Assembly: GCA_963745955.1 (NCBI GenBank)
Contig: CAVUZI010000008.1
Span: 1-64,000 of the forward strand
DNA: 64,000 bases
Source of the DNA: Bog-756 sp963745955
GTDB lineage: Bacteria > Actinomycetota > Acidimicrobiia > Acidimicrobiales > RAAP-2
Direction of reading: 5' to 3'
A program made the position numbers and the translations under genes. The notes under the pieces were generated by a model. It was not told where the DNA came from. It searched no databases and saw only the letters and a list, made by a program, of their open reading frames with translations. Below are positions 17,380 to 24,211 of the stretch, piece after piece (position 1 is the first letter of the stretch; every line of letters begins with the position of its first letter).

Positions 17380-17853
17380 TTGAGGTGGCGGAATACCGCC
17401 TGCATCGTCGGATTGTCCCTGATCTGGCTAGATGCAGCTTGGGTATTCGTGATCAAACCTGTTCGACTGGAGAGAAGGTACGGAGAAATCCGGCAACACC
17501 CTGTCTTGCCAGTCCTGATGGTTGCGGGATGTGCGACCAGCGGTTCATCCACGGCAACCTACAGATCCGTCCACCACGGCAAGGGCGCCTGCCTCAACTC
17601 GGATCACGCCGCATGCTCATTCTTGACCGATACAGCGTGGCAAAACTCTCCGGTGGGACAGACGCAGCAGATCCTGGCTCCTCTAGGGCAGACAGCACGG
17701 ATCGTCTTTCTTCCGGCTGGGACAGAGCCCAAGGACTCCTGCAATGCCATTGAGGGCATGTTTGGTTCAGTACCTCCGTCCGAACTCCATCTCCTGCCCA
17801 TGAGAGTAGCTATCGACCTGCCTGGATGCCTCGTTGGACAAATGCCTGAGTAA
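17380..17853 (+). CDS. Hypothetical secreted protein or lipoprotein
   Basis: Open for 157 codons from a TTG. The downstream part looks like protein: GCATSGSSTATYRSVHHGKG, then QNSPVGQTQQILAPLGQ and PKDSCNAIEGMFGSVPPSEL, with five Cys after the possible lipobox LMVAGC. The N-terminal part before the lipobox is long and weakly hydrophobic, so the true start may be near 17512. No family recognised. It lies between the ATPase and the IS3 element, 130 bp from the latter. Confidence 0.35.
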   Translation: MRWRNTACIVGLSLIWLDAAWVFVIKPVRLERRYGEIRQHPVLPVLMVAGCATSGSSTATYRSVHHGKGACLNSDHAACSFLTDTAWQNSPVGQTQQILAPLGQTARIVFLPAGTEPKDSCNAIEGMFGSVPPSELHLLPMRVAIDLPGCLVGQMPE

Positions 17854-18038
17854 CTAAGCGCATGTGGCAGCCCGCTGCTGCCCCACGACATCACGGGGTG
17901 CGTCATTGACCACGTCCGACCGATCCAATCGTGCTTGTGGATAGCTCGCCAGGAGGGCGAAGCATGGCGAAGCTTGTCGCCACTGGGCTTCCTCCGGTTT
18001 GACGGACATCCACCATCAGGGGCACTGCCCCGGAAAGG

Positions 18039-18356
18039 ATGTCCACAATGGAGACCATGGAACGGAAGAAGCCCCGTGCCCGCCGGTCGTTCACCCCGGA
18101 GTTCAAGGCTGAGATCGTCGAGCGCTGTAAGCGCGGCGATCGCAGCATCGGCCAGGTGGCCAGGGACTTCGACCTCGGTGAGACGGCGGTGCGCGCGTGG
18201 GTGAACCAAGCCGAGACTGACGCCGGCGAACGGCCCGGTCTGACGACCGAGGAGCGGGCTGAGCTCAGCCAGCTGCGTCGGGAGAACCGGCGCCTGCGTG
18301 AGGACAATGACACGCTCAAGCGAGCGACGGCTTTCTTCGCCAGGGAGACCCGATGA
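18039..18356 (+). CDS. IS3 transposase OrfA (HTH subunit)
   Basis: 105 aa. FTPEFKAEIVERCKRGDRSI followed by GQVARDFDLGETAVRAWV is the HTH_Tnp_1 domain, then a leucine-zipper-like coiled coil (LSQLRRENRRLREDNDTLKR). It binds the IS ends. It overlaps orfB by 4 bp (ATGA) rather than showing an obvious -1 slippery heptamer, so coupled re-initiation seems likely. Confidence 0.92.
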   Translation: MSTMETMERKKPRARRSFTPEFKAEIVERCKRGDRSIGQVARDFDLGETAVRAWVNQAETDAGERPGLTTEERAELSQLRRENRRLREDNDTLKRATAFFARETR

Positions 18357-19240
18357 GCGTTGATCCGTTCATCGAGGCGGAAGAAGCCGCAGGCCACAGC
18401 GTGATGAACGCTTGCCACCTGCTCGAGGTCTCCCGTGCCGCCTATTACCAACGCAAGAAAGCCATCCCCTCGGCCCGAGCCGTCACCGACGCCGAGCTCA
18501 CGGACAGGATCAACGCCATCCACTCCGAATCCAAGGGGACCTATGGGTCACCGAGGGTGCATCGGGCGCTGCGCAAACAGGGCATCGGGTGCGGCAAGCG
18601 CCGGGTTCGCCGACTCATGCACCAGGCCGGTCTGGAAGGACGTTGCAAGAAGCGGTGGCGCAAGACGACCGTGGCCGATCCCGACGCCGAGCAAGCCCTC
18701 GACCTCATCCAACGCCACTTCGGCCCCGGGGCCGAGGTCGACCGCCGCTACGTGGGCGACATCACCTACATCGCCACTTGGGAGGGGTGGGTCTATCTGG
18801 CCACGGTCATCGACCTCTCGTCCCGAAGGGTGGTCGGGTGGGCCCTGGCCGACCACATGCGCACCGAGCTTGTCTCCGATGCGCTGACCATGGCATTTCA
18901 CAATCGCAATCCGGAAGAAGGGCTGATCTTCCACTCGGACCGAGGATGCCAGTACACGAGCGCGGACTACGGGAAGCTCGCTCGGGAGAACGGTGTCGTG
19001 CTCTCGGTCGGGCGCAAGGGCGAGTGCTGGGACAATGCAGTAGCCGAAAGCTTCTTTGCCACCATCAAGCGGGAGCTCATCGACACCCGGGCCTGGCCGA
19101 CTCGAGCGGGACTACACCGGGACGTCTTCGATTACATCGAGGGTTGGTACAACGTGCGTCGGCTGCACAGCTCGCTCGACTACTGCAGTCCCGCCGAATG
19201 GGAAACTATCCACCGCAACGCCGACCGTCTGGCGGCATAA
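18353..19240 (+). CDS. IS3 transposase OrfB (DDE integrase)
   Basis: 295 aa. The HTH_21 region (TDRINAIHSESKGTYGSPRV) precedes the rve catalytic core: first Asp in YVGDITYI, second in HSDRGCQYTS, Glu in NAVAESFFATIKRE, and the usual C-terminal YNVRRLHSSLDYCSPAEWE. All three acidic residues are in place and the frame is unbroken, so the element may be active. Confidence 0.95.
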   Translation: MSVDPFIEAEEAAGHSVMNACHLLEVSRAAYYQRKKAIPSARAVTDAELTDRINAIHSESKGTYGSPRVHRALRKQGIGCGKRRVRRLMHQAGLEGRCKKRWRKTTVADPDAEQALDLIQRHFGPGAEVDRRYVGDITYIATWEGWVYLATVIDLSSRRVVGWALADHMRTELVSDALTMAFHNRNPEEGLIFHSDRGCQYTSADYGKLARENGVVLSVGRKGECWDNAVAESFFATIKRELIDTRAWPTRAGLHRDVFDYIEGWYNVRRLHSSLDYCSPAEWETIHRNADRLAA

Positions 19241-19347
19241 TCAACACAAGCAACCTGTCCGTCGAACCGGATCAAGCCCACACATCGCCCCCTGGTCGGG
19301 CACTGCACGTCGTTTATGATCGGCCGTTCGACCGGCTGGAGGCCACG

Positions 19348-19797
19348 ATGTACGAGGTGATTGTTGTAGGAACAGATGGCTCTGACCGAGCGGGGATTGC
19401 CGTCGCTCAAGCCATCGCCCTCGCCAAGATGAGTGGGGCCAAGTTGCATGTCGTCCACGCTGCTCGCCCCGATGCCATGACGGGAAGCGTGCTGGATCCT
19501 GCCGCAATTGCTGTTGCCGAAGCCAACCGGACGTATGACCGGGGTGACCATATCTGTGCGCAAGCTCTCGAGGAGGCAGCTCGCGAAGGAGTGTCCGCCG
19601 AGATGCACAGTGCTGACGGTCATCCAGCCGACGTACTGATCTCGATTGCCGAATCAACTGAGGCAGACCTTGTGGTGGTTGGGAACCGAGGCATGAGAGG
19701 AGCCATGCGCATCTTGCTCGGGAGTGTTTCCAACAAGTTGGCCCATCACTGTCCGTGCAGTCTGCTTATCGTCAACACTGACGCAGCCAATACCTAA
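19348..19797 (+). CDS. Universal stress protein (UspA family)
   Basis: 149 aa from an ATG preceded by GGAGG. YEVIVVGTDGSDRAGIAVAQ is the first strand and Walker-like loop. VVVGNRGMRGAMRILLGSVS followed by NKLAHHCPCSLLIV has the GxxGx9GS ATP-binding motif of nucleotide-binding Usp proteins. Cytoplasmic, probably a homodimer. The IS3 element ends 67 bp upstream, so the native promoter has probably been separated and expression may now depend on the IS end. Confidence 0.93.
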   Translation: MYEVIVVGTDGSDRAGIAVAQAIALAKMSGAKLHVVHAARPDAMTGSVLDPAAIAVAEANRTYDRGDHICAQALEEAAREGVSAEMHSADGHPADVLISIAESTEADLVVVGNRGMRGAMRILLGSVSNKLAHHCPCSLLIVNTDAANT

Positions 19798-19973
19798 CCG
19801 AACAGCCTGGGTGCCCTCTATCGTTCTGAACGGTCAGTTGCCTGCTCTCGCCAGGGGGTTCGTCGGAGGTCGTTGCGCCCGGTCCGACAAAGGGACCGGC
19901 TGTCTGAGTCCCGGACGCGACCCGACATTGCTTTCGCCTCGCGACCCGGCTGCGACCGTGCCATGCTCTGAGT

Positions 19974-20426
19974 ATGGTGAGCCGATCACCCGAGGAGCGT
20001 AAGGCGGATGCCCTGGCGAAGCTGACGGCGGTTGATGCGAACGTCTGGGTGGCGTCCGCTTCGTCCAGCGGAGCTGTCCACCTGGTGCCGGTGTCCCACA
20101 CCTGGAACGGCAACCAGATCATTCTGGCCACCGAGCCGGAGTCGCGCACGGTGGCCAATGTCACTGCCAACCCGCGAGTTTGTCTCGCCTTGGGCGAGAC
20201 ACGAGACGTGGTCATGATCGATGCCGTCCTGGCCGAGACCGTCCCCAAGGACGAGGCACCGGCTGCGCTGGCAGCGGGATATGCGGCCCAAGCCGGCTGG
20301 GACCCACAGACCGACGGCAGCGACTACGTCTACCTGGTGCTCGGACCAGAGCGCATCCAGGTCTGGCGGGAAGCCGAGGACCTGGCCGGGCGCACCGTCA
20401 TGCGTAACGGGGCCTGGGTGGTCTGA
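19974..20426 (+). CDS. PPOX-class (pyridoxamine 5'-phosphate oxidase-like) flavin or F420 binding protein
   Basis: 150 aa split beta-barrel. ANVWVASASSSGAVHLVPVS, then QIILATEPESRTVANVTANP and RVCLALGETRDVVMIDAVLA match the pattern of actinobacterial PPOX-class F420-dependent oxidoreductases, as does the end IQVWREAEDLAGRTVMRNGA. It likely reduces a small substrate with F420H2 or binds FMN/haem; members cannot be told apart by eye. Stand-alone gene with no clear ribosome binding site. Confidence 0.82.
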   Translation: MVSRSPEERKADALAKLTAVDANVWVASASSSGAVHLVPVSHTWNGNQIILATEPESRTVANVTANPRVCLALGETRDVVMIDAVLAETVPKDEAPAALAAGYAAQAGWDPQTDGSDYVYLVLGPERIQVWREAEDLAGRTVMRNGAWVV

Positions 20427-20544
20427 ACCGACGGCCCGGGATGACTTGGAAGGACCATCCCCGAACGCCTGCTGAGGGTCGCACATTTCGTCCAGCGCTC
20501 GATCGTATTCGGGCGAGTAGACAGAAGCGATCCTGACTAGCCCG

Positions 20545-20835
20545 TCAGCTGATCCCCGAAAGCCCTTTCTGTAGGTCTTCGGCGTTCATGGCTGGCGCGA
20601 ACGTCACCTCAGCGTTGAGTTCCATGAAGAACGGCTCAGCGAAACTCGGGATGGCCGACGCGTCCGGCATGTCGAAGACGACATACGCCGTTCGCTTCCC
20701 ATCGAAGGTTGTGAAATACATGGCTTCTGGCGTCCAGCGCTCGGCCATTTGCTGAATCGTCTTTGGCAGGTTGCCGCTCTTGATCCCAGCGTTGCCAGCC
20801 TCAACCGGAATCGATATGCGTGCCATCGTTCGCAT
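20545..20835 (-). CDS. DUF3303-like small protein
   Basis: 96 aa. AGGAGG lies 8 bases before the second of three nearby ATGs, which decides this start. MARISIPVEAGNAGIKSGNL, then ERWTPEAMYFTTFDGKRTAY and VVFDMPDASAIPSFAEPFFM match the compact alpha+beta pattern of DUF3303-type proteins, probably a ferredoxin-like dimer. Soluble; function unknown. Confidence 0.7.
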   Translation of the reverse strand: MRTMARISIPVEAGNAGIKSGNLPKTIQQMAERWTPEAMYFTTFDGKRTAYVVFDMPDASAIPSFAEPFFMELNAEVTFAPAMNAEDLQKGLSGIS

Positions 20836-21023
20836 CTGAGACACCTCCTCGGGCTCGGGTCCTTATGACACTAGCCGTACCCAAAAAGGTGGCGTCGGGC
20901 TTAGGATATGGACGGCGTCCCCGGGAAGGTGGTCGCCCCCTTCGAGGGCAGCCAGTTGACTGGGCCAAGAGATTGAGAGAGGCGGGTTGGCCTCCTCCGG
21001 TCCCTGCCCATACCATCAGGCCC

Positions 21024-21090
21024 GGGGCGGTTATTTTCTCTTCAGGAGCGACCGGTGCTCGCGGTCCGCGAGCTGCCACCGACCGGCCCC
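21024..21090 (+). repeat. Dispersed intergenic repeat, copy 1
   Basis: Contains GCGACCGGTGCTCGCGGTCC followed by GCGAGCTGCCACCGACCGGC, and the preceding GGCGGTTATTTTCTC. The core GCTCGCG/CGCGAGC is a perfect 7-bp inverted repeat with a 3-base loop. Closely related copies lie near 35.6, 38.1, 47.3/49.8 and 54.8 kb. Non-coding; might be a REP/MITE-like element or a common target site. Confidence 0.7.
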
Positions 21091-21135
21091 TGTGGACACC
21101 CATCCCCGACTGGCGAAGCCAGACGAGCGAATCGG

Positions 21136-21170
21136 GAGAGGAGGCCCGCCAGAGCGGCGGGCCTCCTCTC
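21136..21170 (-). terminator. Strong hairpin terminator of the beta-helix protein gene
   Basis: A perfect 15-bp stem (GAGAGGAGGCCCGCC with its complement) closes a 5-base loop AGAGC, ending 13 bp beyond the stop codon of the gene transcribed towards it. Very GC-rich; only a weak T-tract follows. The best intrinsic-terminator candidate in the window. Confidence 0.75.
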
Positions 21171-21182
21171 TTCTGAGTCGAG

Positions 21183-22415
21183 TTAGCCGACGATGTTGTT
21201 GGGGACGTTGTGTAGAACGTCACCTGCGGGGATGGAGAGCACGACGGTGCTGTAGACCCCGCCGCCAGAGACAGCAGTGTTGGAGTTCACACTCACCGAG
21301 GCGGTGAGACTCACCGCGCCTCCGTTGTTGTAGATGCCGCCACCCTCGCTGGTGGCGGTGTTGTGGTTGACAGAGGTGTCACTGATGGTGAACGTGCTGC
21401 CGGCGTCGTTGTAGACGCCGCCTCCGTTCACGGCGTTGTTGTTGTAGACGGTTGCATTGTAGAAGGTGCCCGCGCCGCCCTCGTTGTCGATGCCGCCGCC
21501 GTTGCCGCTGGCGGTGTTGTTGTTGATGCTCACCCCGCCTCTGTCGGAGGGGAGCTGGGTGACCGTGCCTCCAGCGACGATATCGATGCCACCGCCACCG
21601 CTGGTTGCGATGTTGTGGTTGACGGAATCATTGGCAAGGGTCGTCGTGCCGAGGTTGTTGTTGAAGATGCCACCGCCGTTGGCAGCGGTGTTGCCCGACA
21701 CAGTGCTGTTCGTGATGGTGGTCGTGGCGTCGCTGTCGAAGCCGCCACCGTTGGGGGAGCTGTTGCCGATCACAGTGCTGTTCGTGACGGTCACGATGCT
21801 TTGACCGTTCGAAACCCCCCCGCCGTAGCCGCCAGCGGTGTTGTCCGACACAGTGCTGTTCGTGATAGTGGTCGACACTGAATTGAAGTGATTGCGGATG
21901 CCGCCGCCCCATTCGCTCGCGTTGTTGTTCGTCACAGTGCTGTTCGTGACGGTCAGCGTGCCTTCGTTCCAGATGCCGCCGCCGTCGTTGGCGCTGTTGT
22001 GCGAGACAGTGCTGTTCGTGACGGTCAGTGTGCCGCTGTTCGCAATGCCGCCGCCTTCGCCGCTGGTGTTGCCGTTCTCAATCGTCAAGTTGTTCAAGAA
22101 GACGGTCCCGGCGCTGATGGTCAACACCGACTCTCCTCCGAACCCGGTCCCGCTCAAAGTGCCAGAGCCTTGCAGGGTCAAGCTCTGTGAGATGGTGAAG
22201 TTCCCGGTGCAGGTCCCGTGCACGACGAGCGTCGCGCCTGGCAATGCGGCACCGATGGCTGTCTGCAAGTTGCCGCCCGCGTTGCAGTTCACGGTTGTTG
22301 GAGTAATGGCCGAGGCGGGCACCCCACCGCCGATCACCAAGCCGAGCACCACGCTCCCGAACACCAGCGAGCCAGCCAGCACGGCCCGCAGACTTCTCCC
22401 ACGAGTAATACCCAA
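21183..22415 (-). CDS. Secreted right-handed beta-helix repeat protein (Pmp-like)
   Basis: About 410 aa from a TTG placed 9 bases after AAGGGG; a GTG 66 bases further upstream is an alternative. A signal peptide is clear (RSLRAVLAGSLVFGSVVLGL ... GGVPASA). The mature protein repeats a unit of about 25 residues such as TLTVTNSTVSHNSANDGGGI, recurring about ten times with GGGI/GGGV and NSTVSxN motifs. This is the hallmark of parallel beta-helices in Chlamydia-type Pmp/choice-of-anchor proteins. No LPXTG or C-terminal anchor is visible, so it is probably released or loosely cell-bound. Adhesion or a surface-layer role is inference. Confidence 0.85.
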   Translation of the reverse strand: MGITRGRSLRAVLAGSLVFGSVVLGLVIGGGVPASAITPTTVNCNAGGNLQTAIGAALPGATLVVHGTCTGNFTISQSLTLQGSGTLSGTGFGGESVLTISAGTVFLNNLTIENGNTSGEGGGIANSGTLTVTNSTVSHNSANDGGGIWNEGTLTVTNSTVTNNNASEWGGGIRNHFNSVSTTITNSTVSDNTAGGYGGGVSNGQSIVTVTNSTVIGNSSPNGGGFDSDATTTITNSTVSGNTAANGGGIFNNNLGTTTLANDSVNHNIATSGGGGIDIVAGGTVTQLPSDRGGVSINNNTASGNGGGIDNEGGAGTFYNATVYNNNAVNGGGVYNDAGSTFTISDTSVNHNTATSEGGGIYNNGGAVSLTASVSVNSNTAVSGGGVYSTVVLSIPAGDVLHNVPNNIVG

Positions 22416-22806
22416 TTGATCGAACCCCTTCGCCTTGGGGTGCCGCCGGTTACCGCACCCGCCTGGCCACCTGGCTAACACCGATAGTCACTCTCGGCAA
22501 CCGTTGTTGCTGAGATTGGCCGTCTCAGCCCGGAGGGTGTTGGTTCTTCGGTCCAGCATGGGCTGGGGGGTGACCAGGAACACCGGCTCGGCGGCGGTTA
22601 TTGACTGGGTCTGCTTGCTGTGAGCGAACTGACCTTGATCAGGCACATCCGGGCGTGTGGATAACCGCAGATCTCATTGTCTGACCACCCCTCAACGCCA
22701 TCCGTTCAGTGTGGTGAGATGGTGCGCGAGTTCCCGCAGTCATGGGGCCGGGCTGCCAGCCGATGTGCGAGGCGTGGGGATGGTGACAACCAGAAAGGTC
22801 AGCTGC
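22416..22806. other. Intergenic region with a partial dispersed-repeat tail
   Basis: No supported gene. At 22626-22664 the sequence CAGGCACATCCG-GGCG-GTGGATAAC resembles the tail of repeat copy 2 near 35.65 kb. The ribosome binding site of the methyltransferase gene (AAAGG) is at the right end. Confidence 0.4.
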
Positions 22807-23553
22807 ATGCCCAGCGAGCAGTTGTATGACACCATCGGAGTCACTTATGCGGTGACTCGACGCACCGAGCTGCGGATCGCAAGCAAAGTCTGGGCTGCCC
22901 TCGGCGACTCGCAGACCGTCTTGAATGTCGGGGCCGGCACCGGCTCCTACGAGCCTCCCGACCGCGAAGTAACCGCTGTGGAACCGTCAGCGCTCATGCG
23001 TGCACAGCGTCCCATAGACGCAGCACCGTGCGTGGCTGCCGCCGCAGAGAGCCTTCCGTTTGAGGACCAGTCCTTCGACGCTGCGATGGCTTTTTCCACC
23101 GTCCATCACTGGCAGGACCCGATCGCGGGCCTGCGTGAGATGCGCCGAGTCGCTCAGCGGGTGGTGGTGTTCACGTTTGACGGCACTGACGCAGGATGGC
23201 TTCGTCGGTTTTGGCTTACTCGCGACTACCTGCCCGAGGTCGCTGAACTCCTAGTCGGTAGACCTCCGCTGACCGAGCAGGCTCGCGCGATCGGAGCCAA
23301 CGTGGAGCCGGTGCCGATCCCGTGGGATTGCGCCGACGGGTTCTTCGAGGCCTACTGGCGGCGGCCCGAGGAATATCTGGATGATCATGTGCGTCGTGGG
23401 GTATCTGTCTGGGCCAAAGTCGGACGGGAAGCCGAACAGCGGGCGGTGCACAACCTCCGCAATGACCTCGCATCCGGTCGGTGGGTCGAACGTAATCGTG
23501 ACCTCGTCGATCTCGAGGCGGCAGAGCTTGGCCTCCGACTGCTTGTCGCGTGA
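22807..23553 (+). CDS. Class I SAM-dependent methyltransferase
   Basis: 248 aa from MPSEQLYDTIGVTYAVTRRT, preceded by AAAGG; longer upstream starts add non-protein-like residues. Motif I is VLNVGAGTGSYEP, the acidic ribose-binding residue is in TAVEPS, and FDAAMAFSTVHHWQDP is the Methyltransf_11 post-motif block. The C-terminal cap (YWRRPEEYLDDHVRRGVSVW) is helical. Substrate unknown; soluble and monocistronic. Confidence 0.87.
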   Translation: MPSEQLYDTIGVTYAVTRRTELRIASKVWAALGDSQTVLNVGAGTGSYEPPDREVTAVEPSALMRAQRPIDAAPCVAAAAESLPFEDQSFDAAMAFSTVHHWQDPIAGLREMRRVAQRVVVFTFDGTDAGWLRRFWLTRDYLPEVAELLVGRPPLTEQARAIGANVEPVPIPWDCADGFFEAYWRRPEEYLDDHVRRGVSVWAKVGREAEQRAVHNLRNDLASGRWVERNRDLVDLEAAELGLRLLVA

Positions 23554-23773
23554 CCCCTCCACGGATCCTCCGTACCCACGCCCAGATCGGATGGCATCCT
23601 GGTCCCTCCCCGACCTTCTTGGGGGTGCCCCAGATCGCTGCCGGCACCTAGGAGATACCCTGAGCCGCCCGTGCGCCTCCGCTATGTTGGCGGCGTGCCT
23701 GGCGTGCGACCACGAATCCCTTCGGGAACGGCGTAGCCTTCCCCGGGTAGGCGATCGGTGGTAGGCAGGACGG

Positions 23774-24211
23774 ATGGCGTCAGCGGGGATCGGCGGCGAG
23801 CGCGGCCAGGCGGGGGCCGAGGGCAGCTACCTGCGCAGCCTGGTGGACCAGTTGCGCAGTGAGCTCGAAGAAAGTGCCGCGCTCCTGGCCTCCGAGCGGC
23901 AGCGCTGGGCGGTCGAGCGAGAGGCCGATCGGCTGCAGGCCCGCGACGTGGTCGAAGCCCTGCGGGTCGAACTCGAATCGTCGGTCCTCGAACGGAACGC
24001 GGCGGTGCAGGCGGCGGCGATGCAGTCGGCGGACGAGGTGGCGCAGCTCAGGGCGACGGTCGACGAGCTGCGTAGCACCCTCGTATCGGTGCAGGCGGAA
24101 GCGAAGCGGGAGCGCGACGTGCTCGACCGCAGGTTCCGCGAGGAGCGGGAGCAGCTACAGGGGACCATTTCTGCGCTGCGCACCCGGATGGAGACGACTG
24201 ATGGCAACTGA
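23774..24211 (+). CDS. Coiled-coil protein upstream of the cyclase
   Basis: 145 aa, almost entirely charged heptads (LRSLVDQLRSELEESAALLA, DEVAQLRATVDELRSTLVSV, ERDVLDRRFREEREQLQGTI). A long parallel coiled coil with no other domain. Its end overlaps the cyclase start by 11 bp, so the two are translationally coupled and the proteins probably act together, perhaps as a scaffold or signalling partner. No named family recognised. Confidence 0.75.
   Translation: MASAGIGGERGQAGAEGSYLRSLVDQLRSELEESAALLASERQRWAVEREADRLQARDVVEALRVELESSVLERNAAVQAAAMQSADEVAQLRATVDELRSTLVSVQAEAKRERDVLDRRFREEREQLQGTISALRTRMETTDGN

Larger units (their letters stand above)
17984..19280 (+). mobile_element. IS3 family insertion sequence with 25-bp imperfect ends and 3-bp target duplication
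   Basis: The left end TGGGCTTCCTCCGGTTTGAC and the reverse complement of the right end TGGGCTTGATCCGGTTCGAC match at 17 of 20 positions, and both continue GGACA. The element therefore starts TG and ends CA, as IS3 members do. The flanking trinucleotide CAC occurs at 17981-17983 and again at 19281-19283, the expected 3-bp duplication. Length is about 1.3 kb with orfA and orfB overlapping. Ends and duplication were read directly and look intact, suggesting recent insertion. Confidence 0.9.

Noticed and set aside
21640..22100. Regularly spaced repeats that could suggest a CRISPR array
   Set aside because: They lie in frame within the beta-helix gene, have no unique spacers of constant size and encode the NSTVSxN coils.
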